From PALSA-1006 sp037140475 (GTDB taxonomy: Bacteria > Pseudomonadota > Gammaproteobacteria > Burkholderiales > Gallionellaceae), in assembly GCA_037140475.1 (NCBI GenBank), contig JBAXEJ010000001.1:79683-143682 (forward strand): DNA of 64,000 nt. Reading direction: 5' to 3'. Below, in pieces: positions 15,841-24,021 of this stretch (within the stretch, counting starts at the first letter, position 1; each line of letters starts with the position of its first letter). The notes under the pieces were generated by a model. That model ran no database searches. It saw only the letters and a list, made by a program, of their open reading frames with translations, and was not told where the DNA came from. Both the position numbers and the translations under genes were made by a program.

Positions 15841-17943
15841 TTATTTTTTGGCTAAGCCTGAGAGTGATGTGATATTCATGTCGGATAGAATCTTTTCTTG
15901 AGCTTGAACGATTTGATTGAAGTAGTTCGTGAGTGCGAAATGTGTGGTGGAAGTATGTGATTCCGCCCCGATAAGTTGGTGGCGAACAAATAAATCAATA
16001 ATCGAACTTTTCAGCCCATATAGATGTAGTTCGTGCTGCCAAAACGAACGAGAGAAATTCGCGTTTAGTCGAAGCCTATCCGGCCACCATTCCGTTAAGT
16101 CAGAAGAGCCAAGGGGGAATGGTTTTCCATTTGTTGAGATGCCAAAAAACAAATGCACATTTGAGCAATTGAGGATTTGGCGAATGTGGCTTCGAAGCTG
16201 AGTGTTTTCATCAAGCCCAATTTTTTCAAGACGGCTATCAAGCGCTGAGCAATGAGCTCGCCAAAATCTAAGTTGTTCAGATAGAACAGCATTAATAGGA
16301 ACTGGTAGTGCGCCTGGAAATTGACCAGTTCGCTTGTCAAAGACAGAGGTAAACGCAAACTCTTCATGAAGTCCGGTGGCGTTAAATCTTAGTTGCTTTG
16401 CCTGACGACTTCCCAAACTTAGTATGGTTAACGATGCACAATATTTAGCAAACATATTGTGATGCTCAACCAATGAAAGGAAGCTATACCGTCTGCCTGG
16501 CATGGAGTTAGATACTTCTTTACACATCCACTCAAAAAGAGACTTTACCGAGTGTTGTGTAGCCACCACCAATGATCCGACCGGCAGGCCGGGTTCAATT
16601 GGCATTGGTGCCCCCCAGCCAAGAGAATCAAAAAGTGATGAGCAACCAGCCCAAATTTCTTCGCGTGCAACTAACGAATAGTAAGGTTTGGAACCGGGGA
16701 TCACAGAAAAATCATTTGTGATTGTCGCAGCAACAAGCCTATTGGTACCCAGTTGAATTGCGAATGGCGCTGCCGAATTTAGAAAGCGTCTGGTTGACGG
16801 TGAGATACCCTGTTCGGATTGATCCGAGGTAAAAATCTTTCCTGAGGTAATGGCAGCAGGTAGTAACTGGCCAATTGATTGAGCGCTAGGTGTTTTACTT
16901 AATCTTTTGGTAAGCAAGCATTGTACAAACGCTGGTATCGGTTTGATGACGATCTTATTCGCAGAATGGTGCAATGAAAGCGAGTCTGTGGTGGGAGTTG
17001 CTGACTGAGGGAAAAGAGAGTCAATATTAGTTTTGATTAATCCAGCCTCTACATCGATTACGAGAAGCCAGTCATCAGCTGCGTGAAGCGCCAGTGGCAT
17101 TTGCATTACAAGTGCGGGAGAAATCCCGATGCACAGAGCAAGAATTGTGATAATTGCAGTGTCATCATTGTTTTCGGCCTTGCTTCGTAACTCAAATGCC
17201 GACTGAATGATTTGAGATTTGCTTTGACAATGATGGTCGAGAACTGCACGACGGTGATTGGGTTGTGCGTATGTTTGATTACGCAATAAATAGTGCCTTG
17301 CTCTAGATTCAAATGATTCCTGCGTTGGTGGCACAAGTAGGCTGCTGCGTGCGGAAGCATCCTCGAAAATAAGTTGAGCGTTTCTAAGCGCTTTTTCAAA
17401 GTGTTTGCTAAACGTGTATTGGTTGGATGAAGTTGTTTCTTGAGAATTTGAAGTGTCGAGTGCAGCTTCATTGCTCAGCTCGCGCCGCAGATTGTTTGCG
17501 TATGCATTAGGAAAAGGCTTTCCGGTTGCAAACGATAGGGCAATTTCAACACCTGCTGCCTCAAGAAAGACTTTTGGGATCTGCTTCTGTGCAACAGTCA
17601 TACAAACTGCCCATGGCGCATATTTAGTTAGTCTTCGTTGAAGAGGTTGCTCCAACTCATCGCTTACATCCACTAATAGATTTGAAACACTCTGAATATC
17701 TAGCCATATTTTTTTGAAATCTGCATTTGGTGCCGCGAGAGTTTTTCCGAATGCGTCAATGCAGAGTGTTGCTCCTTTAAGAACGTCAGTGACTCTGGGG
17801 GAGTCAATTGGTGCATGTAAAACGTGAATTAATTTTTTCAGTGTGAGTTGATATTGAGGGTCAATGCTGCTCATTAATTTTGTGAGCGCCGATTTTGGCG
17901 CATCATTGTGTGAAAACAGTGCAACAGGTGAAATAATCGCCAT
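15841..17943 (-). CDS. Large divergent tyrosine-recombinase-like protein (700 residues)
   Basis: The start is the ATG at 17943, with GGAGA 7 bp upstream; upstream in-frame ATGs (18066, 18006) lack an RBS. The C-terminal 200 residues resemble, by eye, a tyrosine recombinase catalytic domain: LSLGSRQAKQL (Arg about 513) as box I, FTSVFDKRTGQF (Lys about 537) as the beta-hairpin lysine, NFSRSFWQHEL (Arg about 632) in place of HxxR, IIDLFVRHQLIGAES (His about 655) in place of the LGH helix, and a Tyr near 674 in LTNYFNQIV. The long N-terminal 450 residues match nothing I know. Family membership is inference from spacing and motif shape. It is co-transcribed with the 262-residue gene and may replace the broken integrase or be cargo. 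Confidence 0.7.
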   Translation of the reverse strand: MAIISPVALFSHNDAPKSALTKLMSSIDPQYQLTLKKLIHVLHAPIDSPRVTDVLKGATLCIDAFGKTLAAPNADFKKIWLDIQSVSNLLVDVSDELEQPLQRRLTKYAPWAVCMTVAQKQIPKVFLEAAGVEIALSFATGKPFPNAYANNLRRELSNEAALDTSNSQETTSSNQYTFSKHFEKALRNAQLIFEDASARSSLLVPPTQESFESRARHYLLRNQTYAQPNHRRAVLDHHCQSKSQIIQSAFELRSKAENNDDTAIITILALCIGISPALVMQMPLALHAADDWLLVIDVEAGLIKTNIDSLFPQSATPTTDSLSLHHSANKIVIKPIPAFVQCLLTKRLSKTPSAQSIGQLLPAAITSGKIFTSDQSEQGISPSTRRFLNSAAPFAIQLGTNRLVAATITNDFSVIPGSKPYYSLVAREEIWAGCSSLFDSLGWGAPMPIEPGLPVGSLVVATQHSVKSLFEWMCKEVSNSMPGRRYSFLSLVEHHNMFAKYCASLTILSLGSRQAKQLRFNATGLHEEFAFTSVFDKRTGQFPGALPVPINAVLSEQLRFWRAHCSALDSRLEKIGLDENTQLRSHIRQILNCSNVHLFFGISTNGKPFPLGSSDLTEWWPDRLRLNANFSRSFWQHELHLYGLKSSIIDLFVRHQLIGAESHTSTTHFALTNYFNQIVQAQEKILSDMNITSLSGLAKK

Positions 17944-18540
17944 AGAAATCTCCAAAAAATGACAAATAAATTCTCCTGCCGCAAGGAGTTTGAAAAGATT
18001 AGCCATAGCAGGCGAATCATTAAGAAAAACGGCGGGTTTGGCCCTGAATGGGCAGAGGATTCGCAAAGTTTTTGCGAATAAATAAATACCCGAGGTGGGT
18101 TAAGTTGGGGGACTTATTGGTTTAGAATCACTAAGGTAACGGACAGGAATTTAGAGCGTTTTTGTCCCTAGGGGTTGCGTTCCGAGTTATTCGAAACGTC
18201 TTTTGAAGGCATGAACCTCCAACGTGTCACCCAACTGAAGAAGCTTGAGCGTGCTTAAAGTTTGGTTGGGTTAGCTGCGAACCCGAACCACGTGAAAATA
18301 ATAATTTAGGTTTACAATAGTTGCAAGTGGAAATTTTAGTTTGGAAGAGCGTTACTCAATTTTGCGGAATAGGTTTTTGTGAGTGATTTGTGACAGCTAT
18401 TATGAATATTAGGTGTTGGGAGGTGTGTTATGTCACATTATTGCGTCCAGTCGAAAAAACTAACTTGTTGATACATATTATTAATGTCTATTGGAGACAA
18501 CTGGACTCTGTTGAAATCGCTGCACATGCGCAGTGATTTT
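17944..18540. other. Non-coding right end of the element
   Basis: No supported gene lies in these 597 bp. The minus-strand RBS of the recombinase-like gene is at its left edge. A pair of TTGTGA(G/C) repeats 11 bp apart (18377 and 18388) faintly resembles the left-end arm repeats. The region is AT-rich and probably holds the promoter of the two-gene module and right-end recombination sites. Confidence 0.5.
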
Positions 18541-18588
18541 CAGCCCTCCGAAGGCTGGTCGTTGGTTCAAATCCAATCGGGCGCACCA
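18541..18588 (+). pseudogene. attR core and 3' half of host tRNA-Arg(CCG)
   Basis: The 17-bp core (18541-18557) is followed by a T-arm GTTGG/TTCAAAT/CCAAT, the acceptor strand CGGGCGC (18578-18584) and ACCA. It pairs perfectly with the 5' acceptor GCGCCCG at 13436-13442. Rejoined at the core, the halves make one tRNA-Arg(CCG), although the variable region would be only 3 nt (GTC) rather than the usual 5, which fits decay after inactivation or a small loss at the junction. Confidence 0.9.
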
Positions 18589-18610
18589 ATTTCGTCAAAC
18601 AGAGTTTGAT

Positions 18611-19084
18611 TTACTGCCCTCTCATCTCCATGTAAAGCTTAGATAGCAGTGACTGAACGTCGCGCGAGTTTTTTGCGAAATCACCTTCCATTAATAAAGA
18701 GATGGCCGAATCTTTCTGATCATGTTGGACATGTTCAACCACTTGGGCCGCTGAAATGTGGAACTGAGCATGTTTCGCTTTGAGTTGATGAAATAGCGGG
18801 AGGTGACCAGTGAAGGTGGCACCAGAGCTATAAATCCATTTGCCCAAGGCACACTGGTCATCGCGGCAAATTACGGAATGATCCAAGGCTTCAGTAGATG
18901 TCCCAGTGACATAATCAGCCAAACGTTCTTTCCATTTTCGATGGGCTTCAATAGCGGCAACGAAATCTAAACCTTCAATCACAGCAGTTTCTTTAACTGC
19001 TCCGAGTTGCGGCTTTGGAGTTGGAATTTGAGCCGACTTTTCGTCGCCTTTGGACAACGCACTAAACCAATCAAATAGTCCCAT
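18611..19084 (-). CDS. Stand-alone CZB (chemoreceptor zinc-binding) domain protein
   Basis: The CZB domain (about 55-155) has the zinc-ligand pattern: a first His in AAIEAHRKWKERL, Cys in ICRDDQCALGKWIYSSG, then HLPLFHQLKAKHAQFH with two further histidines. CZB domains sense zinc or hypochlorous acid and normally sit on chemoreceptors or diguanylate cyclases; here the protein is 157 residues, soluble, and has no output domain, only a short N-terminal MGLFDWFSALSKG segment. The MGLFDWF start is preferred to ATG 19120, which adds 12 atypical residues. It is the first gene after attR, on the host side. It may modulate a separate receptor. Confidence 0.85.
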   Translation of the reverse strand: MGLFDWFSALSKGDEKSAQIPTPKPQLGAVKETAVIEGLDFVAAIEAHRKWKERLADYVTGTSTEALDHSVICRDDQCALGKWIYSSGATFTGHLPLFHQLKAKHAQFHISAAQVVEHVQHDQKDSAISLLMEGDFAKNSRDVQSLLSKLYMEMRGQ

Positions 19085-19522
19085 AGTCAGATCGCAACTC
19101 TTAGCTAAGATGCGGATCATAATGCCCCATTAATTCACGCCTATCAAGAATCGAAGTTGTTGCTTGTGCCGACGTTGTTATTGTTTAACGTAGGAGGTTT
19201 CGGCGACTCTAATGATAGATGGCTACTGAGTTTGGCCAACTGGTTGAATACGATATTGATAGCCTTAGCCTGCTCCTGGCTAACGCAGGGAGTTATAAAT
19301 GCACAATATAAACATTGAGTTAGGTGTTTTTTTCAAAGAGGCTGGCTGTGGCGAGTAGGGTGTGAATATTGGCTTTGTGAAGCAACGGCGAAGGTATTTA
19401 GCAATTAATACGGGCGACAATAAAAAATAATTAAAGGCTTCAAACCCCTTGCCAGCAAACAAAATATCAACAACAATCACGACCGCAGTACTAATTCACA
19501 AACCACCTACAGGGGATAACAC
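19085..19522. other. Intergenic region upstream of hupB
   Basis: About 440 bp between the divergent CZB and hupB genes. Open frames here are short and lack coding character. It should contain the hupB promoter, and the hupB RBS GGGGAT is at its right end. I see no RNA gene or clear palindrome. Confidence 0.5.
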
Positions 19523-19807
19523 ATGAATCGTAAAGAACTTATCGAAGCATTGGCAAAAAAGACAGACAGCACTAAAGCTGATGCTGACCGCAACATTGCA
19601 GGCCTACTCGAAATTATCACTGGTGTTCTGAAAAAAGGCGACAAGCTTGCTCTCGTTGGTTTTGGTACATTTGAAGTGCGTAAGCGCGCTGCTCGTACAG
19701 GCCGCAATCCAAAGACAGGCGCTGAGCTGAAGATCAAAGCTTCTAAGCAGCCAGCATTCAAGGCAGGCGCTACTCTGAAAGCTGTTGTAAACGGCACTAA
19801 GAAGTAA
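19523..19807 (+). CDS. hupB: DNA-binding protein HU
   Basis: A histone-like nucleoid protein that bends and compacts DNA as a dimer. The 94-residue sequence has the HU opening MNRKELIEALAKKTDSTKADA, the signature VGFGTFEVRKRAARTGRNP in the DNA-grasping arm, and a basic C-terminus. IHF subunits are the alternative but the arm sequence and length favour HU. It stands alone between divergent and convergent neighbours and ends at a strong terminator. It may assist recombination at the adjacent island, but that is inference. Confidence 0.95.
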   Translation: MNRKELIEALAKKTDSTKADADRNIAGLLEIITGVLKKGDKLALVGFGTFEVRKRAARTGRNPKTGAELKIKASKQPAFKAGATLKAVVNGTKK

Positions 19808-19825
19808 TTCAGGCTTTAAGCAAAT

Positions 19826-19860
19826 AAAAAATAGACCGGCGTAAGTCGGTCTATTTTTTT
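19826..19860. terminator. Bidirectional terminator of hupB and moeB
   Basis: ATAGACCG (19831-19838) pairs with CGGTCTAT (19847-19854), extended by flanking A and T runs to about 13 bp, with a T-run after it. It ends hupB, and because moeB's stop codon is at 19851 on the other strand it overlaps that gene's last bases. Confidence 0.9.
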
Positions 19861-20603
19861 GTGCCGCAAACAGAACAAGTCGGGTCGCGACTCGATCGGG
19901 TTTGCAGAATGTTCATGTCGAGCGCATTGAGGTTAATCAATCGACCATTCAGTCCTTGATCAATTGCCATCAGTAACTTGAGCGCTTCCGCGGCTTGCAT
20001 GGTGCCGATGATGCCAACAAGTGGTGCGAATACGCCGGTAGTGGCGCAACGTAATTCTGCACTGATTAGGTCTTCCGGAAATAAGCAGTTGTAACAGGGC
20101 ACGTTTTCTTTGCGGAAATCGTAAACCGAAATCTGTCCATGAAACTGAACCGCGGCACCGGAGACAAGAGGCTTATGTAACGCTAAGCAAACGCGATTCA
20201 CAGCATAGCGTGTGTCAAAGTTGTCGCTGCAATCTAGTACCACATCTGCTTGGGCGATTAATTCAGTGAGCTGATTTTCATCAGCACGAATCGGTAGCGC
20301 AACACATTCAATGTCTGGGTTGATGTCGTGCAAGGTGGCGCAGGCTGATTTAACTTTCGGCTGACCCACAGTCGATGTGCGATGAATAATTTGGCGCTGT
20401 AGATTGCTGAAATCGACTGCATCGTGATCGCATAGTGTGAGTTTGCCAACGCCACTGGCCGCAAGATACAGCGCCACTGGTGAGCCCAAGCCGCCCAAGC
20501 CGATGATGAGTGCGTTGGAGTTGAGAAGGAGTTGCTGCCCTTCGATGCCAATCTCTTCCAGCAAAATGTGGCGGCTATAGCGTAGTAATTGATGATCGTT
20601 CAT
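19851..20603 (-). CDS. moeB: Molybdopterin-synthase sulfur-carrier adenylyltransferase (MoeB/ThiF family)
   Basis: An E1-like enzyme that adenylates the C-terminal GlyGly of MoaD (or ThiS) before sulfur transfer. The 250 residues include the ATP loop GLGGLGSPVALYLAASGVG (about 36-54), DFSNLQRQIIH, a CYNC/CSVCG pair of CxxC zinc motifs and the RCATTGVFAPLVG segment carrying the acceptor Cys. The location beside moaCDE supports MoeB over ThiF. There is no rhodanese fusion. It is transcribed away from moaC. Its stop lies in the shared terminator with hupB. Confidence 0.92.
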   Translation of the reverse strand: MNDHQLLRYSRHILLEEIGIEGQQLLLNSNALIIGLGGLGSPVALYLAASGVGKLTLCDHDAVDFSNLQRQIIHRTSTVGQPKVKSACATLHDINPDIECVALPIRADENQLTELIAQADVVLDCSDNFDTRYAVNRVCLALHKPLVSGAAVQFHGQISVYDFRKENVPCYNCLFPEDLISAELRCATTGVFAPLVGIIGTMQAAEALKLLMAIDQGLNGRLINLNALDMNILQTRSSRDPTCSVCGTKK

Positions 20604-20719
20604 GAGTCACACAACAAGAATGGTTTCCTTACAATCACTATACCATCACCCAACTGGGCATTCTCAACTAGGCAATCGTTGTCTGTTAAACTTGCGCGCA
20701 AATATATTTAGGATTCGCA

Positions 20720-21220
20720 ATGAATGATTTGACCCACTTTTCTGAAACCGGCCGAGCGCGCATGGTCGATGTTTCTGCAAAATCCGAGACGACACGCGTT
20801 GCCATCGCCAGCGGTGTGTTGCGTATGCAACTGGCCACTTTGGAGCGTATTCGTGCCGGCAAGATTGCCAAGGGCGATGTGTTGACGGTGGCCGATGTGG
20901 GTGCCGTGATGGCCGCCAAGCGTACGCCAGATATTATTCCGATGTGTCACACCATTATGTTGTCGGGTGTAGATGTCAATTTTAGCGAGATAGTCGAACC
21001 CGATGCAGAAGGCTGCGTTGGCATCAAAGTGATCGCCAGCGCTACCTGTGTAGGGCAGACTGGGGTAGAAATGGAAGCCTTGTGTGCGGCTAATGTGGCG
21101 TTGCTCACGATCTACGATATGTGCAAAGCGATTGATCGCGGCATGCGTATAGAGAATGTGCAACTGGAAGAAAAACGTGGCGGCAAGAGTGGAGCGTGGA
21201 AGCGCGGAGACAGTAAATGA
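20720..21220 (+). CDS. moaC: Cyclic pyranopterin monophosphate synthase
   Basis: MoaC makes cyclic pyranopterin monophosphate from the MoaA product, the first stage of molybdenum cofactor synthesis. The 166 residues are standard length, with LTHFSETGRARMVDVSAK at the start, TPDIIPMCHTIMLSGVDV in the middle and the catalytic region TGVEMEALCAANVALLTIYDMCKAID. It is the first gene of a moaC-moaD-moaE-mobB-mobA run; its stop overlaps the moaD start by 4 bp. The RBS is AGGATT. moaA is not in the window. Confidence 0.97.
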   Translation: MNDLTHFSETGRARMVDVSAKSETTRVAIASGVLRMQLATLERIRAGKIAKGDVLTVADVGAVMAAKRTPDIIPMCHTIMLSGVDVNFSEIVEPDAEGCVGIKVIASATCVGQTGVEMEALCAANVALLTIYDMCKAIDRGMRIENVQLEEKRGGKSGAWKRGDSK

Positions 21221-21456
21221 TCAAGGTGTTATTTTTTGGGCCGGTGGCGGATCGTGTGGGTAGCAACGCGCTACAAATCGAATATCGTATGGGCATGAAG
21301 TTGCAGGATTTGCGTGACGCATGTGCGTCTAAATATCCGCAAGCGTTTGAGTTGGTAAGCATGATGGCGGTGGATGGCGAACATGCTCGCGATATGGCTT
21401 TGCCACTAAATGACGGTGCAGAAGTGGCCTTCATGGCTAAGTTTTCTGGGGGTTGA
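21217..21456 (+). CDS. moaD: Molybdopterin synthase small subunit
   Basis: A ubiquitin-like sulfur carrier of 79 residues ending in GG (AKFSGG), the C-terminus that MoeB adenylates and that is then thiocarboxylated. It starts MIKVLFFGPVADRVG, typical of MoaD. Its ATG overlaps the moaC stop, and moaE starts 1 bp after its stop, so the operon is translationally coupled. It works in the cytosol with MoaE to add the dithiolene to cPMP. Confidence 0.95.
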   Translation: MIKVLFFGPVADRVGSNALQIEYRMGMKLQDLRDACASKYPQAFELVSMMAVDGEHARDMALPLNDGAEVAFMAKFSGG

Positions 21457-21457
21457 A

Positions 21458-21883
21458 ATGAAGGAAGCGGTTCGCATTCAACTGGAAGACTTTTCGCAGG
21501 ATGAAGAAATTGCCGCCTTGAAAGGTAGATCAAAACGCATGGGTGGCATCGGCACGTTTTTAGGGTGCGCGCGAGATTTTTCTGAAGGGCGCGAAGTAGC
21601 TGAAATCAGCTTTGATGCCTATGGGCCGATGGCTCTCTCCGAGATGCAAAAGCTGCGAAGCGATGCGATTGAAAAATATAAATTGCTGGATGCGCGCATT
21701 GTGCATCGTATTGGCACTGTGACCGGCGGCGACAATATTGTGTTTATCGCGGCGGGTGCTGAGCATCGTGTTGCTGCACTTGAGGCCTGCCATTGGATGA
21801 TCGACGAATTAAAACAGCGTGTACCGATTTGGAAAAAAGAGACTACGCCGCAGGGCCAATCATGGGTTGTTCCTCACCCATGA
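21458..21883 (+). CDS. moaE: Molybdopterin synthase catalytic subunit
   Basis: The large subunit of molybdopterin synthase, 141 residues. Conserved parts seen are MGGIGTFLGCARDFSEG, FDAYGPMALSEMQKL, VHRIGTVTGGDNIVF and the active-site-lysine region VPIWKKE near the end. The ATG at 21458 is used, preceded by GGGGGT and one base after the moaD stop; a longer in-frame ORF from 21410 overlaps moaD and is unlikely. About 140 bp of apparently non-coding sequence separate it from mobB. Confidence 0.95.
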   Translation: MKEAVRIQLEDFSQDEEIAALKGRSKRMGGIGTFLGCARDFSEGREVAEISFDAYGPMALSEMQKLRSDAIEKYKLLDARIVHRIGTVTGGDNIVFIAAGAEHRVAALEACHWMIDELKQRVPIWKKETTPQGQSWVVPHP

Positions 21884-22025
21884 AAAAACCTTTTTACAGC
21901 TACTGCGCTTGGCAATACGGTGTCGAAAGACAGCTCGAAATCCTCATGTATGAAAAATACATTCCGGTTTCTCGCCGCCTTTCTCCTTGTCTTACCTTCG
22001 CTCGTGACACTTTAAAAAGATTTTT

Positions 22026-22514
22026 ATGAATTTAGTTATTTCCATCGTCGGGCACTCAAGTTCCGGTAAAACCACGCTGGTAGAGAAACTTATCCGCGAA
22101 CTAACAACGCGCGGCATCAAGGTTGCCACCATCAAACATGCCCACCATCAAGTGCAACTCGATACACCGGGCAAAGATAGTCATCGCTACAAAGCGGCAG
22201 GTGCGGCGATGAGCATGCTGGTGACGGGAGATCAGTTGCAATTAATTGCCGACCTGACTGAGGAGAAGTCACCCACGGCTTTGGCGCAACGTTTTATGGG
22301 AGAAGCAGAGCTTGTGCTTGCCGAAGGTTTCTCGCTAGAGGGCGGGGCAAAAATCGAAGTAATGCGGCGTGAGTGTGGCAAGCCACCACGCTGTGCTATC
22401 GAAGATGGCTTGATTGCCATCGTGACGGATATGGACGAAATTTATCCCACACTGCCGCACTTTGGTCTTGAAGATATTCAAGGCATTGTGCAATTTATGC
22501 TCGAACGCAGATGA
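22026..22514 (+). CDS. mobB: Molybdopterin-guanine dinucleotide biosynthesis adaptor protein
   Basis: A P-loop GTP-binding protein that assists MobA in attaching GMP to molybdopterin. The Walker A is GHSSSGKTTL (about 9-18), followed by VATIKHAHH and the typical LVLAEGFSLEGGAKIEV. The 162-residue length is normal. Its stop overlaps the mobA start by 4 bp. The presence of both mobB and mobA implies that the cell uses the bis-MGD form, as in nitrate reductase or formate dehydrogenase. Confidence 0.94.
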   Translation: MNLVISIVGHSSSGKTTLVEKLIRELTTRGIKVATIKHAHHQVQLDTPGKDSHRYKAAGAAMSMLVTGDQLQLIADLTEEKSPTALAQRFMGEAELVLAEGFSLEGGAKIEVMRRECGKPPRCAIEDGLIAIVTDMDEIYPTLPHFGLEDIQGIVQFMLERR

Positions 22515-23101
22515 TTGCAGATTGCACGGCGATCATTCTCGCGGGTGGTCAATCGAGCCGCATGGGGCAAGACAAAGCGAGTTTAAGATTCGGTGAGCAG
22601 ACGCTTTTGCAAAACGTATTGAGCATATTGCAACCTTGTTTTGCGGAAACATTTGTCAGTGTGCGTGAGTTGCGCTCGGAAATTTCACAGCGCCAAATTT
22701 TTGATGATCTTAAGTATCGCGGCCCCTTAGCGGGGTTGCTAGTGGCATTAGAGGCTGCCCCTACCCCTTGGATTTTTTTGGTCGCTTGCGACATGCCTTT
22801 CATCACCATTGAAATGGTCGAATATCTCGCCGCGCAACGTCAGCATCATCATCAGGCTGTCGTGCCGAGGGTGCAAGAGCACCCGCAACCGATGGCGGCT
22901 TTCTACAATAAAAACGCTAGCGAGCAAATTCGTGCTGTATTGCAAGATCCTACTGCAAAGCATAGTTTGCGCAGTGTGTTAGAAAAGCTTGATACGCTTT
23001 ATGTTGAAGCAGATTCACTGCGAGAGGTAGACCCGCAATTGCGAAGTTTCTTTGATTTGGATACGCCCAGCGATTTAGTGCAAGCGAGCTTGTTGCGCTA
23101 A
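22511..23101 (+). CDS. mobA: Molybdenum cofactor guanylyltransferase
   Basis: Transfers GMP from GTP to molybdopterin. The 196 residues include the nucleotidyltransferase signature ILAGGQSSRMGQDKASL (about 9-25), YRGPLAGLLVALEA and VACDMPFIT. The start overlaps the mobB stop (ATGA). It ends the molybdenum cofactor operon; the next gene is convergent and its stop is 4 bp away. Confidence 0.94.
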   Translation: MIADCTAIILAGGQSSRMGQDKASLRFGEQTLLQNVLSILQPCFAETFVSVRELRSEISQRQIFDDLKYRGPLAGLLVALEAAPTPWIFLVACDMPFITIEMVEYLAAQRQHHHQAVVPRVQEHPQPMAAFYNKNASEQIRAVLQDPTAKHSLRSVLEKLDTLYVEADSLREVDPQLRSFFDLDTPSDLVQASLLR

Positions 23102-23105
23102 GTAT

Positions 23106-24005
23106 TTACTGCAACATTCGGTGGGTAGCGATGTTTTGTTGTTTAAACTGTTGAACATAAGGCGCGGGGTCAGCTCGATTTAGCCACTCTATCTGCGGCA
23201 CCGATGCCATAAATTCTTCAAATGTTTGCCCTTCCAAGTAACTCCGAATCACGTTATAAAACTCATGCGGATCAGCGGCTAAACGGTTGCGTGCAAGATC
23301 GAATATATTGCGTAACCTCTGCAAATCATCCTCTCTGCCTTTAATAATATTTTCATCAATAAAAAGCGCGTCGATCACAAAGATTGATTTCAGGGTTTGG
23401 GTTGATGCGACAGTCATAAAGCCGTGCTTGAGCAGATCGGTCATATAGGGCGCATAAGAAATGATGATGGTCGGCGGTCCTTTCACATCAAGCTGGCTTA
23501 TGGTTTTTTGTGCACTATTTCGAAAAGTGAACGAGAGACCTTCTAGTTTATTTTCTTTCACGAAAGCACTGAATAAATCTTGATTGAGCGAGCCCAACTC
23601 AAGATAAACTAAAATCTCACTGTGCATGTTTCGTAACTCATTGAGTGGGCGGTTGGACAAAATCCCATCAGCACCCGCTGAGCGATCAATTAAAAAGATC
23701 GGCGTGATGTGCTGATAGTTATTGAAGTGCAAAAGTTCATACTGCGTGGCAGTAAAGCCCTTGGTGAATCCCCCCTCATACAAACGAGCATTCTCAGTGA
23801 GGTCAACAAGCCATGAAAAACGGAACGGTGTGACATTCAGCCAACCCTTTTCTTGGGCATAAATAAAGGGGGTAAAGCCAATCCATGGGTTGCTAGAAAT
23901 TCGGATTTGTTGCTCAGCAGGTCGCTGATACAAATACGTTCCTGTAATTGCTAAAAGCAGGGCTAAAGTTATCAGCCAAATCTTAGTAGCGGTGCGCATA
24001 TACAT
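23106..24005 (-). CDS. Orphan NMT1/TauA-type periplasmic substrate-binding protein
   Basis: About 300 residues with an N-terminal hydrophobic helix (IWLITLALLLAITGTYL) acting as signal or anchor, then a type-2 periplasmic binding fold: ISSNPWIGFTPFIYAQEKGWL is the typical opening of nitrate/taurine/thiamine-precursor binding proteins. ABC permease and ATPase genes are absent here, so it is either an orphan or feeds a sensor. Start: Met codons at 24005 and 23999 are the best choices (MYMRTATK); the open frame runs up to 24176 but would overlap rsmE. It lies 16 bp after rsmE. The ligand cannot be inferred. Confidence 0.8.
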   Translation of the reverse strand: MYMRTATKIWLITLALLLAITGTYLYQRPAEQQIRISSNPWIGFTPFIYAQEKGWLNVTPFRFSWLVDLTENARLYEGGFTKGFTATQYELLHFNNYQHITPIFLIDRSAGADGILSNRPLNELRNMHSEILVYLELGSLNQDLFSAFVKENKLEGLSFTFRNSAQKTISQLDVKGPPTIIISYAPYMTDLLKHGFMTVASTQTLKSIFVIDALFIDENIIKGREDDLQRLRNIFDLARNRLAADPHEFYNVIRSYLEGQTFEEFMASVPQIEWLNRADPAPYVQQFKQQNIATHRMLQ

Positions 24006-24021
24006 TATTGGTAGGGAAGGG

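Larger units (their letters stand above)
13480..18540. mobile_element. Integrative element in tRNA-Arg(CCG), about 5.1 kb, with broken integrase
   Basis: The element lies between two 17-bp att cores that split a host tRNA-Arg(CCG). In order it holds: a hairpin at the left end, a complete tRNA-Arg(CCG), a cluster of 11-bp-spaced repeats, a terminator, an Xre-like repressor gene, a divergent excisionase-like gene, the N-terminal remnant of an integrase, a 262-residue protein gene and a 700-residue divergent recombinase-like gene. This order of arm sites, repressor, excisionase and integrase is that of a small phage-like integrative element. Because the ordinary integrase is truncated, self-excision would need the recombinase-like protein or another integrase. 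Boundaries come directly from the sequence; the mobility history is inference. Confidence 0.85.

Noticed and set aside
17943..18066. A longer 741-residue form of the recombinase-like protein
   Set aside because: The upstream ATGs have no ribosome binding site, whereas the ATG at 17943 has GGAGA at the right distance.
18180..18260. A short frame containing MNLQRVTQLKKLERA, possibly a helix-turn-helix remnant
   Set aside because: Only a few residues look protein-like, with no start signal or extended frame; too little to call a gene remnant.
21793..22029. A 78-codon ORF bridging moaE and mobB
   Set aside because: Its first third overlaps moaE in another frame and it lacks an RBS; the moaE-mobB gap is only about 140 bp and shows no coding pattern.
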